Source of the DNA: Aquilaria yunnanensis
Lineage: Eukaryota; Streptophyta; Magnoliopsida; Malvales; Thymelaeaceae
NCBI GenBank assembly: GCA_039654915.1
Contig: CM077597.1
Span: 26,696,001-26,760,000, forward strand
Direction of reading: 5' to 3'
DNA length: 64,000 nt
The notes beneath the pieces were generated by a model. It saw only the letters and a program-made list of their open reading frames with translations, searched no databases and had not been told where the DNA came from. A program made the translations under genes and the position numbers. Positions 33,851 to 45,345 of this stretch are shown one piece after another; positions within the stretch are counted from its first letter, which is position 1; every line of letters begins with the position of its first letter.

Positions 33851-36430
33851 TAAAGTGGGAGGGTAGAAGAGTTATTAAAATATGCAAGGAAGATATATCT
33901 TTTAGACATGTTAGAACCCTAATCATGTTCATTGGAAATTAAATATGTTTTTAAAATAAGATGGATTATTTGTTCCTTAAATAATGAAAGCACATGAGGC
34001 CACTGATTAAAAGTTCTGCAAGCAAATTACGAGAGATAGTTTATCATAATTAGGAAAAGGTTCACATTTTCTTCTTAACACCTAATTAATCAACAAAAAT
34101 ACAAAATCATAGATAAGTTTTTACCATTACCACCATACCTGTGTTCATCACCAAATTTGAGACATTTTATGTTCATGGTACTCTTTATAACATATTAGGG
34201 CATTTACTGGCAGTCTTTGACAAACAATTTCAGAATAATATGAAATCACTACAAAATGGTAGAAAGCTATCATGTTAAAATGGTCACTATATAACATTGC
34301 GATGATTTTGTTGCAATTAAAATTATTATGGATTATTGCATCTCAAAGTAAACATGATAGAATGAGCGTGAAATTTCAAATTTCAATGTATCTCTTATAT
34401 GTACAGAATTCAAAGTTAATCATTGTAAAAGTCAAGCTCTAGAAATTACAAAAACAATTAGGTGCGAACAATTGCAATGAATAAATCGCCAAGGTTTATG
34501 TCATCATTTCTATGATTTTTTATCCAAAAAATGTTGCAATCGTGTTGTAGCCTTCAAGGTTGCCAACAATTACTCAAATGTTTCCCCTTCACTTTTCTCT
34601 TCTCCCACACTACAACTCTCTCAACCTTATCTAGGATCTTTTCTCCTACCTGTCCTACATTGTTCATTCATCACTTGTGTCCCAATGTTGTTGTTCACTG
34701 CACCCCCATCATTAGGCCATCACCAAAGCTGCTTTAGGTATCTTTTTCTCCATTCCTTTGAATTTGTTGAATTTCTTTATTGTTTATGGCTTTAGAGTTT
34801 TTATCTAAACACTAGTCGGTGATTTATGAGTTACTTTGTTGATTAGCATGAATTTTGATGTTTTATCATCTATTCTATGTAAAATTTAGATTGGATGATA
34901 TTTTCAAATTAAGGAGTTTTGTAGGAAAATTTAAAAAATTTAGGGACATACCTGTACTCTTATGTTAATGCCTAAACTGTTTTCAAAACTTTTGGAACTA
35001 ATGGGAGAATTTTTTTTAAATGTACATGTTCTAAACATATAATTTTATGTCACTGTTGAAACTAACACTTTTCAAACTTTGGAGACTAGATAATAAAATC
35101 TTTAAAACTGTAGGCACTCAGTATGTAATTTTATGTAAATGCTTAAACTATCACTTTCGGCACCTTAGGGCTTCAGCTCACTAGTCAGATGATTTACTGA
35201 GAATAACTTAGAGCTACATTAAACTCTTTTAATGAACTTATCGAAGAATTCTTTTGACTTTTTCAATTGTGACTCTACAAAATTTTTGGTTTTCATTGTA
35301 GAATTTTTAAAAGTATAGGGTCTAGGTGTAGAATTTTATGTTAGTGCCTGAATTGAATCTTTTCAAACCTTGGAGAACTGATTGTGAAATCTTTAAAACT
35401 TCATACACTTATGTAATTTTATATCAGTGTTTAAACTGTACTTTTGGTACTTTAGGGCTTTAGCCCACTAGTTACTGGACCCATTGAGCATAAGCTAGAA
35501 CTACATTAAACTCAACCAATACACTAGCCTTGACTTGTTGCCTGGATAGCCCACTCAGAATGCTGCTCGTGAGTTAAAGAGCTAATGGGTCCAATATTAG
35601 CTATAGGAGACCCGTGTTAAATGAGCTTCCTATATGGTTGCAGCATCTTGGGGCCCATAAGAGGCCTTTCACAAGAGATGATGAGGTACCTTCTATCTTT
35701 TTGTTATAGCTTTCATCAGGTTTTCTCCTCCTTTAAACAATTCACTAACTTAAGTATGGAGGGCCTTCCCTGGGCATACAACCAAGGGTCTCTTGCATTG
35801 TCTTTGTTCACATGTCTACTATCCCTAAAGGTATTGCCCATTCAACTTAATAACTCCGATATTAACTATCTTGTCTTTCATTTCATTAGTATTCAATTGT
35901 CTTAACTGTGGGTACATATCTTGGAGTATATTAAAATTGCTGGTTACTATAGAATTATGCGATCTAAAGTTTGGAGTTGTCCTTATACACTTATTGCTCC
36001 TTAAAAAATTTATGAAAATGATACAAAGAAAGTGCTACAAGTTATTTAAAGTTGTATAATCTTGCATGTAATTGCATGAAGACATGACATTAATTTGTGG
36101 GGAGAAGAAATTTTCATTCTTTTCATTTATCCGCCTGCTACGAAGGCCATAGTCAGTCTACTTTCTTTATTTTTGTGCAACAAAGTCGAAAGTCTTTCTT
36201 TATACTATAGATCTGCAACTCTTTCTTTATACATATTGATTTGCAATTTACGCGTATTGAAATTTGGATTGTCATGCCAATGTGTTTTCCTACACTATTT
36301 AAATACGAATACATATCTCAACCAGTAAACATTTGTTATATGATCCAATAAATAATAAATATGAAGGTGTCCAAAAAAATTGTTCTTTTTTTTTAATTCC
36401 TTTTTCTTTTTGAACATTCAAAATGTTATA
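33851..36430. repeat. Family B repeat, full copy (2.6 kb)
   Basis: It starts AAAGTGGGAGGGTAGAAGAG, with the same landmarks as 23054-25364, and ends with CCAGTAAACATTTGTTATATG near 36320 plus a T-rich junction. At about 36435-36484 the start of a further unit (AGTGGGACCGTAGAAGAGTC) is present before the homology stops. It contains no domain; short frames such as 35621-35905 are not shared between copies. Confidence 0.7.
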
Positions 36431-36484
36431 AGTGGGACCGTAGAAGAGTCATTAAGATACACAATTTGACCATCTTACCCAACA

Positions 36485-36841
36485 GGCAAAATTCTAAAAT
36501 TCATGAATGTGTATATAGACATACCAGATGGCGTTAGAAGGAAGAGAGACTCTGTTAGTGCTTCAATTTTTGTTTTAGAAGGAATATGCATTAATTAGGA
36601 TAAGTTTTCTATTTATCAAAATTATCCCTAATTTTCCTTCAATAATTTCTTAAATTTGATAACTATCTTTATCTATTTAATTCCTTGCCTTTTCTTCATC
36701 TCCCAATCCGCTAAATCAAATCTTGTTCTCTCTCCATTCTTTCTCCCTAACCTAGCAAATTGCTACTTTCACCCACTCGGCTTTCATCACTATTGTCGCC
36801 CGCTACTACAATAAGAAAACCTCTAAACAAAGCACATGCCA
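36485..36841. other. Left flank of the Tekay-type element
   Basis: Non-repetitive sequence ending with the target-site duplication TGCCA at 36837-36841. It is pyrimidine-rich (TCTTCATCTCCCAATCC). It originally continued into 49084. Confidence 0.4.
36837..36841. repeat. Target-site duplication (left), TGCCA
   Basis: It pairs with CGCCA at 49084-49088. The T/C difference is what deamination of a methylated CpG would give. Confidence 0.7.
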
Positions 36842-39303
36842 TGACACGGCCATCCTTGGCCTCTGCCCAAGAAGCCTATGAGAGCTGGTCTCATGGTGGT
36901 TGGAATTGGCTAACTATGTATGTGTGCGGATTAAAACTCCGTGATACTTGTTGATTAACCTAGGATATGCAAAATGCATGCTCTTTATGCTTTGACTTGG
37001 ATTAACAAAATCTATAAAACATTCACTTGGCCAATACATTTCCAAAGAAAACAAGTTCAAATAGCCAAAGCATGAAAAATCAACATTTATGTAAGTTTAC
37101 TACATATAACAACTATGTGGGAGCATTCATACAGAAAGTAGACTAATGCTCTCACCCAAGAGCAACCATAGAGTCTCGGACTCAGTCTGGGACTCCCCAA
37201 AACATAGACAATGAAGGCAACTAGGAGTACTATATATACAAGCCTCAACTGAGATCTTTTTGAACTAACTCCCATCTTGGATGCAAGTCCCAGTGGTGAG
37301 TCCAAAAATTACTTGTCCACAAGTTACTAGGCTCTGCAACCAAAAAAAGACTATATTTAGTACTGCTACTTAACCAACAAGTCATCCAAATAGACTAGAA
37401 TTAGAAAGATTTTCAAGCAAGGTACTTGCAGCAATAACAAACTACCGTGACAATCCTCAACGGTTATCCGGTCCAGAAATGTCAAAATCTGCACAACATA
37501 ACTAAGGAGTGAGAATTCAAACATTCTCAGTAAAGGTCTTCACTAAACCTGCAAGAAAAGTTACTAAAGACTCCACATATAAGAACATATGTAACCTGCT
37601 ATGAGCTCATACAGCTTGAGGGTCTAATATATGCATATACCTAGGCCCCTTGGGACCACTCCTCAACCTGGTCCTTGAACTACAAGGCATAGCATTGTCT
37701 TTTAGCAAGCTTGGCTTGCCAGCCTACATAGTGATAAACCACCAATTTAACCTCTCCCTTTTATGCTGTACAGGGGCACTATGGTAGGATTATTGTAGAC
37801 TAGGCCATAATGACCTTGTAGACTGGTGCACTAATATTTCACCTTGCAACCTCATGGCCAACAGCACGGGTAGGTCTCCAAGGGTTCTAAACCTTTCACC
37901 CAAGCTAGTGGTACTTAATTATGATCTTTTAAAAACTATTTTCCTCGCTTATGGAAAAAGCAACTATAAAACTCAAGTAAATTCAAGGAAATTTCTAGGT
38001 CTTGAAGGAATTTCAGAAGACTCGGAGTTCCCCCAAAATGCTTGAACCCCAAGGTACCATAAGAACCCCTTTAGGTCTTCCCCCAACCTCTTTAGCAAAA
38101 TTGGAAAATTTTAGCCATTATACATGTCGCGACTTGTTGCCAACTGTGGCGAGACATTGCCACAGTTTGTAATGAGCTGCCAATTTTTGTGGTAACGGGG
38201 ACGCGTCGCAAGTACTAGCGACAATTGGTGATGCATCACCAATACTTGCATAACCCAAAAATTTCCAATTTCGCTGCTCTGAACTTTGGACACTTTCCAA
38301 ACATATCAAACATGCATGAATAGCCTCCAAACTTTACATACATGTAAAACGTGTTACATAGATCACAACCAACTATTACAAGCCAACCTGTGATGCATTA
38401 TAACATCACTCTAATCATCAAAAACCTCATAGTCCACCATGATTCAACCTTGCCCACTAACTATGCTATTACAAGAACTACTTGAATTCATCAAGCAAAC
38501 TCATTCCAACAGCATCAATTAAGCTTAAAAACACAATTCCCTAACCTTAATTTCACCTCACAAGCAAGAAACAAGCAACCCTTCCTCAAGAACTCAAGTT
38601 CTACAAAGCTCCACCTAGTTCCAAGCAACCAAGGGCACAAAAAACATAATTACTACCTTCTAACTAAAACCCAAGCTTCCAAACATCTAATAAACAAGAA
38701 TCTACCAAGAACATAAGTGTTACCTTGCATCAATAATAGGGGATGGTGGAAAACTTGGTTCCAAGCTCCAAAAACTTGAAATCACCCTTGAAACAAGCTT
38801 TTCATAGAATTTACATCTTTGGTGGCTCCCACATTAATCAAAATTTCTTGGTTTTAGGCTTGGATTAATAAAGAATTGGTAGGGTGAAGGAGGAACTCGG
38901 GTTTAAGCAAAAAATATGGCCTCGTCCTCACTTTACCAAGTTTTATAACCTCTTAACCAAGAAGCCATCCAAGAATTTAAAAAGTTACAAATAAGTCTCC
39001 TCCTTTAGGTAACCTTAATCAAACTTGGTCAAATCTCATTTATTTCAACTAAGTTTAGGTTAAAGTTAAAATTTAGGTTATCAAAAACTCATTTTCAACA
39101 CTCGGGACTTAGCCCAACTATTCAGAATGCAAAATTACCATTTTACCCCCAAACCTCATTTAGTGCCTTAATATCCTCAAAACTTAGTGAACTTTGCTAA
39201 ATTTACCCATTCTTGCTAGGTGAAAGATAATTAAGGTTAAAAAAATTAGTTTTCAAACACCTTACCTTCCTCAAGCAAGCCTTCAAATAGGAGAACCATA
39301 ACA
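36842..39303 (-). repeat. 3' LTR of the Tekay-type element (2462 bp)
   Basis: It matches 46653-49083 along its whole length, from TGACACGGCCATCCTTGGCC to GGAGAACCATAACA. Its - strand edges are TGTTATGG...GTGTCA. No gene is inside; a 63-codon frame at 37854-38045 is shared with the other LTR but is not conserved in length. Confidence 0.9.
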
Positions 39304-39319
39304 TTCTCCCCTCCTTCTG
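39304..39319 (-). other. Polypurine tract
   Basis: On the - strand AGAAGGAGGGGAGAA abuts the 3' LTR start TGTTATGG, the position and composition of the plus-strand primer of LTR retrotransposons. Confidence 0.8.
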
Positions 39320-39341
39320 GAATTTGGTCCTCCAAATTCCG

Positions 39342-40560
39342 CTACAACTCTGGAAAAACATTAGGATATCTTTTCAGCATATCTTGCTCCGTCTCCCAAG
39401 TAGCTTGCTCTTCACTACGGTTCAACCAAAGGATCTTAGCCATGGGAATCAACTTGGTTTGGAGTTTCTTCACTTGCCTATCAAGTATTTGAACGGGTTT
39501 CTCTTCATGGGTCAAGTCTTCCTGAATAGGTGCCACTGTAAGATTAAATACCTGTCCTGGTTCCACTGTGCATTTTCTCAGAAGACTAATGTGAAATACA
39601 TTATGCACTTGGGATAGGTTAGGTAGTAATGCCAACCGATAAGCAACCTTTCCTATCTTCTCTAAAACTTTATAGGGACCAATACACCTAGGGGCTAACT
39701 TACCCCTCTGCCCGAAATGGGTAACTTCTTTCATGGGTGACACTTTAAGAAGTACTTTGTCCCCAACTTCAAAACTTAAATCTCTTATTCTCAGATTGGC
39801 ATATTTAGTGTGTCCGTCATTGACTGCTTTAATCCATTTTTGGATCAATTTAACCTTAGCTATGGTATCAGCTATGATTTTAGGATCAATAACTACTCTA
39901 TCTGAAGGATCTACCTAACAATGTGGTGTCATACCATGCCTTCCATACAAAGCCTGGTATGGTGCCATACAATGCCTTCTATACCTCTGAAATCAACAGC
40001 ACACATACTTAACATATACTCTAGAGTTTGGATCATTCTCTCATACTGCCCATCAGTCTGAGGATAGAAGGTGGTACTGAGACTAACCTTGCTTCCCAAT
40101 GCCACCTGAAAAGCATTCCAAAACTATGACACAAATCAAGGATCTCTATCAGATATAATCTGATCCGGTAAGCGATGCAATCTGATAATATCTTTGACAT
40201 ATAACTGAGCTAACATCTCCAATGTATATATGACCTTTATAGGTATAAAGTATGCCGACTTCATCAGCCGATCAACTACTACCCATATAGCATCATGCTG
40301 ACTCCGGGTATCTGGCAATCCTATTAGGAAATCCATTGTAATGGACCCCCACTTCCTTATCGAATGAGGTAAACTTTGAAGTGTGCCTGTCGGCTTCTAA
40401 TGTTCAGCTTTAACCATTTGGCATGTCAAACATTTAGCCACATGTCCAACTACATCCTTCTTAAGTCCCAGCCACCAAAATTGTGTCTTCATGTCATGTT
40501 ACATCTTACTAACACTAGGGTGAATGTGCAAAGTACTACTATGTGCCTTCTATAGGACTT
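39342..40560 (-). pseudogene. Integrase with chromodomain
   Basis: Reading right to left: an HHCC zinc finger whose second pair is CLTCQ (40418-40432); the core with DFLIGLP (first Asp), IISDRDP (second Asp) and QTDGQYERMIQTLEYML (catalytic Glu); the C-terminal GPY/F module with DKVLLKVSPMKEV, GKLAPRCIGPYKVLEKIG and VFHISLLRKC; and a chromodomain with PVQILDRQVKKL, KILWLNRSEEQATWE and MLKRYPNVF. The last 168 codons (39342-39848) are one open frame. Stops break the zinc finger (near 40480) and the core region (39850-40135). The product would insert the element's DNA into the genome, the chromodomain steering it to heterochromatin. It is inactive as it stands. Confidence 0.9.
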
Positions 40561-40822
40561 GCTGCTTAAGTTCCTCCACATTTGGTATATAGAACCGATC
40601 TCCATGGTGTAATGTCCCATCCTTGTATTGGAATTCCTTTTTCATAGTACCAAGCTTCGCTTCTCCTGAAGTTTTTTTCAATAATGGATCTTTCATTTGA
40701 GCATCTTTAACTTTGGCTAACCAAGCTAATTGTATTTCCGAAACGTAGACCAGAAATTTCTTTTAGTTTTCCCAAAATTTGTGCAAAGCCAAGAAACAAT
40801 CCCCAAAATCTCCTGTAGAGGA

Positions 40823-41491
40823 ATTTCTAGCCTAATCCTTAGCTAGGATCACTACTGTGTACGTCCGGCTCAATGCGTCTACTACTACATTCCCTTTACC
40901 TGCAAAGTACTCGATTGAATAATCATAATATTTTATGTATTCAATCCATCGATGTTGCCTCATTTTCAAATCCTTCTGTGTGAATAGATGTTTCAAGCTT
41001 TTACGATCGGTCAAGATCCTAAATGATCTCCCCATCAAATAATGCCTCCATAGCTTAAGTGCGAAGATTACCGCCGCTAGCTCAAGGTTGCCAACTGGGT
41101 AATCCAACTCATTAAGCCTTAATTGTCTTGAACCATCGACGATCACTTGACTCTCCTGCATTAATACACACCTTAGACTAGAACCCGATGCATTTGTGTA
41201 CACCGTAAAAGCCTTGTTCAGATTTGGTAGAATGAGTATCCGTGCATTAGTCAATCTTTTCTTCAACTCCAGGTAAGCCTCCTCGTATTTCGGTGTCCAA
41301 TTAAACTTCTGAGCTTTCTTGGTCAAGGCTATCAACGGTATTGCTATCACAGAGAATTTCTCTATGAACCTCCTATAATAGCTTGCCAAGCCCAAGAAGC
41401 TCCTAACTTCTGTAACTATAGTTGGCCTCTTCCACTCAACTACTGCCTAAACCTTTTCAGGATCAAGTGACTAACCCTGAGCACTAATGAT
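40823..41491 (-). pseudogene. End of reverse transcriptase and RNase H
   Basis: It begins HIISAQG at the nested insertion, then DPEKV, EWKRPTIVTEVRSFLGLASYYRRFI (connection domain), then RNase H: VYTNASGSSL (the catalytic Asp of TDAS is Asn here), LELAAVIFALKLWRHYLMG (Glu), ILTDRKSLKHLF (Asp) and GNVVVDALSR (Asp). A frame of 187 codons (40832-41395) is intact, but stops lie upstream. The Asp-to-Asn change at the first catalytic position would abolish activity. Confidence 0.9.
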
Positions 41492-41496
41492 GTGGT
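41492..41496. repeat. Target-site duplication of nested LTR (left), GTGGT
   Basis: It pairs with GTGGC at 44073-44077. Joining the flanks through one copy restores the reading FLGH-IISAQG of reverse transcriptase, which proves the insertion point. Confidence 0.85.
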
Positions 41497-41795
41497 TGTG
41501 GCAACGTCGGGTTTTCTGGAGTCGCCACCAATCTGTTTCACCTAAGTTGATTGATCACCTTAAAATTGGTCTGCGAGAGTTCGGGGATTCGGGAGTACGG
41601 TTACGTTAAAACAACTTTGTTAAAACGCCCAAAAATTGGTACCTTAGTTGATTTGAATTTTGTTTTGCTTTGCTTTAAAAAAATATTCAGTTAATTTTCA
41701 AACTAGAAATTTTAACTGAATTAATCGGATGTGGATTTTTAAATTAATACCGGTTTAAAAATCTTTAGTAATTAATTTGTATAAAAATTTGATAT

Positions 41796-42014
41796 TTCCG
41801 AACCATGGACTCTGCCGAGTCACCCGGACACAGAAGTTTTAATTCCGAACCATGGACTCTGCTGAGTCACCCGGACACGGAATTTGACGAAATTTTAAAT
41901 AATTTAATCCATATCGTAAAATATGGATTTTTATCTTTATATTTATTTTTATTCAATTTAAAAAAATTGATATTTTCCAAACCGTTGATCCTGCCGGATC
42001 ATCCGGATATGGAA
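41796..42014 (-). repeat. Three copies of the 40-bp motif in the nested LTR
   Basis: Units at 41796-41835, 41843-41882 and 41975-42014, each exactly 40 bases. The first two start TTCCGAACCATGGACTCTGC and share the core GAGTCACCCGGACAC; the third starts TTCCAAACCG, carries GGATCATCCGGATATGGAA, and is closest to the units at 582-675. Confidence 0.85.
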
Positions 42015-42639
42015 ATTAAATTTTTAATTAATTGTTTATTTAATGAATTTTAGTCATAATTTTTATTGGATTTTATTATTATTTTATTATTTTTCTTGAA
42101 TTTTTAATTATTATTACTTTAAAAATATATTAAAAAAAAAACAGAATTGATTTTTTTGTTGTATCTTTAGAATTATTCAATTATGATTTTTTAATAATTT
42201 TAATAAAAGGTTAATTTTTTTAAAGAAATAAAAATTGATGTTTCAAAATAATGAAGATTTGAAATAATGAAGGATGGGGATTTTGTTTGAAAAAGATTTT
42301 TTTGATAGCCTTAAAAATGAATAAAGTTAATTATTCACATAAAAACTTCTTTTTTTTTCATTTATAATTAGTTATTATTTACTTATTTATTTTATTTATT
42401 ATTAAATAAGTGAAATAAATTTTATCATGAAGTAAAATTTTGGCATAAAGGAAAATTAAATAAAGTAAAGTAAAGGGGAGGTTTTTTTTAGTTTAGGCAT
42501 AAAAAAATGCATAAAATAACACATGTAAACATATAAAGGAATATTAAAAGATAATAAATAAATAAATAAAGTGGGGCTTTTTGACCATCCACTTAAAAAA
42601 TAAATAAATATGAGGTATAACCTTCCATGAATTATAAAA

Positions 42640-43045
42640 GTTAGCAAGAGTTAGTAAAGTTAGATGTTAATATTAATGACAATAATAATAAAAGTTAGTA
42701 ATGTTAGTTGAGTTAATTGTTAACAATAATAACAACAACAATAATAAAAGTTAGTAAAGTTTGTAAGTTAGTAAGTTAATAATGATAATAACAATAATAA
42801 AAGGTTAGTGAAGTTAGTAAGTTAGTAACAATAATAATAATAAAAGGTTAGTAAAGTTAGTAAGTTAGTAACAATAATAATAATAACAATAAAAAAAGGT
42901 TAGTAAGGTTAGTAAGTTAGTGAGTTAATAACAATTATAACAATAATAAAAGGTTAGTAAAGTTAGTAAAGTTAGTTGTCAATAATAACAACAATAATAA
43001 AAGTTAGTAATAATAACAACAATAATAATAAACAAGTAAATATAA
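42640..43045. repeat. GTTAGTAA / (AAT)n imperfect tandem repeat
   Basis: Repeats of AAAAGGTTAGTAAAGTTAGT followed by AACAATAATAATAAT, with a period of about 40-60 bases over 400 bases, all inside the solo LTR and downstream of its TATA box. Confidence 0.8.
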
Positions 43046-43139
43046 AGTTTTCTGCAAGAAAAAAAAAGGTTAGTGACTCAAATGAAAGAAAATGAAAAGA
43101 TAGAGGATGACACAGGGGTTTTACCCTACCTAATTAAAA

Positions 43140-43380
43140 TTGAAATTCCTGGGAAAAACGTCAGAACACGGACGACGCGGACGGGGAGAACGTGACGGCG
43201 ATTGGCTCGACGGAGGACGGAGGGCGCAGCGGAGGCGGAAGAGGAGGGCAAGGCGACGGCGGCGGCCAGGGAAGAGGTGGACGGCGGCGTCACGGCGAGG
43301 AGGGAAGGAAAGTACGGCGAACGGTGACAGGGGGTGGACGGAAAAATCGGCAGCAAGATAAAAGGACGAAGATGGTCAAA
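43140..43380 (-). other. GC-rich block in the leader of the nested LTR
   Basis: 240 bases of strongly GC-rich sequence (GCGGAGGCGGAAGAGGAGGG and similar) inside an LTR that is otherwise over 70% A+T by eye. On the - strand a 76-codon frame (43126-43356), rich in Pro, Ser and Ala and starting MLPIFPSTPCHRSPYFPS, lies about 150 bases downstream of the TATA box; both strands are open because of composition. No domain. It is probably a transcribed leader with structure, or captured DNA. Confidence 0.4.
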
Positions 43381-43529
43381 TCGTCACAAAGGAAGAATTT
43401 TTGGATTTTATTGGAAACGGAAGGAGAGGCAGGAGCTAAGGCTGTAATTTTTCCCTTTTTTAAAACGGAGAGCTAAGCTCGATTTGTTTTTTGTCTCTCT
43501 TTTTTTCTGTGTTAACACACAGATTTGGA

Positions 43530-43541
43530 CCCCTATTTATA
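43530..43541 (-). promoter_or_regulatory. TATA box of the family X LTR
   Basis: On the - strand the context is CCCCTATAAATAGGGGTCC: a consensus plant TATA box within a short palindrome (CCCCTAT...ATAGGGG). It fixes the transcription direction of the solo LTR as leftward, with U3 about 530 bases long. Confidence 0.7.
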
Positions 43542-44072
43542 GGGGAATGGGTGCTGGATTGTTCATAATTAAAAATTAATTAAATTCAAACTTATCTTTT
43601 AATTTGGTAAAATGACAGTTTCAGTCCTTTACATCTCTCAGACTCTGGATAAGTTCCTGAAGCTTCTGATTTTGACAATTTTGTCATTTTCTGTTAATTG
43701 GGGCCAGAACGGTTATGCTGGCCCCAAATTGATGTGAGAAACTACCAAATGCTCCTGGAACTTTCAGATTTTGTCAATTTTTCCCGAAACTTCTCAATGT
43801 TTTCATTTTTACCTCAAACTTTTTAATTTTGTCATTTTTATGGAGTTTTCTTTTTTTCTTTCAAACATACACATATACACACATATATCATTTTAAATCA
43901 AATCTTCACAAAACAAAACAAAAAAATGTATTTTAAACTAATTAACTTAATTAAAAATTTTCAGTAATAATAATAATAATAAAATATATTATTTTTTTAT
44001 TTTTTTTTAAATTAATTTAATTTTTTTTTTAGTTTAAATTTTTTAATGGTCGGACAAAATTGGATGTCAACA

Positions 44073-44914
44073 GTGGCCCAAAAATTGAATCCTTTTAGAC
44101 CAAAATTCACACTTAAACAACTTTGCATAGTACTGATTATCCTTCAGCATTTGCAAAACTGTCCTAAGGTGCTCCTTATGTTCTGGAGAAGACTGGAAGT
44201 ACACCAAAATGTCATCAATGAAAACTTCAACAAACTGATCCAGAAATGATCTAAAAATTAGATTCATAGTTTCTAGAACACTACTAGAGCGTTGGTCACA
44301 TCGAACGGTATAACTATATACTCATAGTGTCCATATCTTGTCCTAAAGGTAGTTTTTGGGATATCTTCCTCCTTAACTCTAATTTGAAAGTATGGAGACC
44401 AGACGTCAATCCTAGAAAACACCTTTACTTTTTTGAGTCTATCGAATAGGTCATCAATTCTAGGAAGCAAATACTTATTCTTGACTTTTACTGTATTCAA
44501 CTTTCTATAGTTGATGCACAGTCTCAAAGTTCCGCCCTTCTTCTTCATAAACAACACCGAGGTTCCCAACGGTGATACACTAGGTCTTATAAAGTCTTTC
44601 TCTAGTAGTTACTCTAACTACTTCTTTAACTCATCCATCTCAGGATCTGACATTCTATAAGGTGGTATTGAAATAAGTTCAACCCTAGGCTGAAGATGGA
44701 TTGCAAACTCAGTGTCCCTCTTGGGTGGTAGCCCAGGTAACTCTACCGGGAACACTTTAGGAAACTGATGGGCTACAGGGATCTTCCCAAGTTCCTTCTC
44801 TATGGCCACCCCATTCAATGAATGATACTTCTCTTTGTTGACTATGGGGATCGTATCCATAAGTCTAAGATCTAAAATTTTAGCACTGGATGTTAATCCT
44901 CCTGTGCAAGTCAA
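44073..44914 (-). pseudogene. Reverse transcriptase, N-terminal and palm part
   Basis: Blocks on the - strand: FPKVFPVELPGLPPKRDTEF, then ISIPPYRMSDPEMDELKK (44618-44914); [76 protein letters not shown] (44273-44569); then [16 protein letters not shown] with the catalytic FIDD box (44211-44222) and IQFLGH just before the nested LTR. Stops or frameshifts lie near 44272 and 44600. The usual PFGLTNAP is PFDVTNAL here. The enzyme would copy element RNA into DNA in the cytoplasmic particle. Confidence 0.92.
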
Positions 44915-45129
44915 TCTAGGTCCTTGAGCATCAGTAATATCGACTAAATGATTCGCATAGTTAATTTATGCCTTATGCTTACTTAGCCAATCCTTTCCCA
45001 TCATTAGGTCATAAGACCTTAATTCTATCACTCATAAGTCACAAGAGAAATCGTGGTTGCCTAATTGCAAGGGATACCTAGTAACCACCACATTGGTCAT
45101 AATAAGACTCCTCCTTGCAGTTCTGATAA

Positions 45130-45300
45130 GTCTTAACTCACCTGAGATTTCTCACTATAATCTTAGCTTATCTACCAAGACAGATGATATCACAGAAAGA
45201 GTAGCGCCCGTATCAAAAAGAACTCTAACACTACCATTCTGAAAAGTAAAATTACCTCGAACGGCAACTGGCTCCTTGGTCACCTGACTAGCCAGGGCAA
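45130..45300 (-). pseudogene. Aspartic protease remnant
   Basis: RGNFTFQNGSVRVLFDTGAT and SVISSVLVDKLRL on the - strand; the active-site box DTGAT lies at 45200-45214. It is followed by a stop, then a decayed stretch with YPLQLGNHDFSCD and LMMGKDWLSKH, which is the normal bridge (LGMDWL-like) from protease to reverse transcriptase. It would cut the polyprotein. Confidence 0.8.
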
Positions 45301-45345
45301 AAACCCTCGGCTGAACTGCTGCTGTGGTTACACCAGGTCATTTTC

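Larger units (their letters stand above)
41497..44072 (-). mobile_element. Solo LTR of family X, nested in the Tekay-type element
   Basis: 2576 bases with - strand ends TGTTGACATCC...GACGTTGCCACA and a 5-bp target duplication. It contains no coding domain, PBS or polypurine tract, as expected after LTR-LTR recombination. On the - strand a TATA box (CTATAAATAGGGG, 43530-43541) precedes a GC-rich block (43140-43380), an (AAT)/GTTAGTAA simple-repeat zone, three 40-bp motifs and the conserved end that is also present at 1740-2118. The word GTGGCGACTCC near the 3' end and the style of the ends resemble Tat/Ogre-group LTRs, but the lineage is not proven. Confidence 0.85.

Noticed and set aside
42640..43045. 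CRISPR-like array
   Set aside because: Repeat and spacer lengths are irregular, the repeats are low-complexity, and the setting is a plant LTR.
43140..43476. Gly/Arg-rich + strand frames
   Set aside because: Open in several frames because of GC-rich composition; antisense to the LTR's TATA box.
41497..44072. Complete non-autonomous LTR element (two LTRs plus interior)
   Set aside because: No internal direct repeat of the ends, PBS or polypurine tract; the features fit a single LTR.
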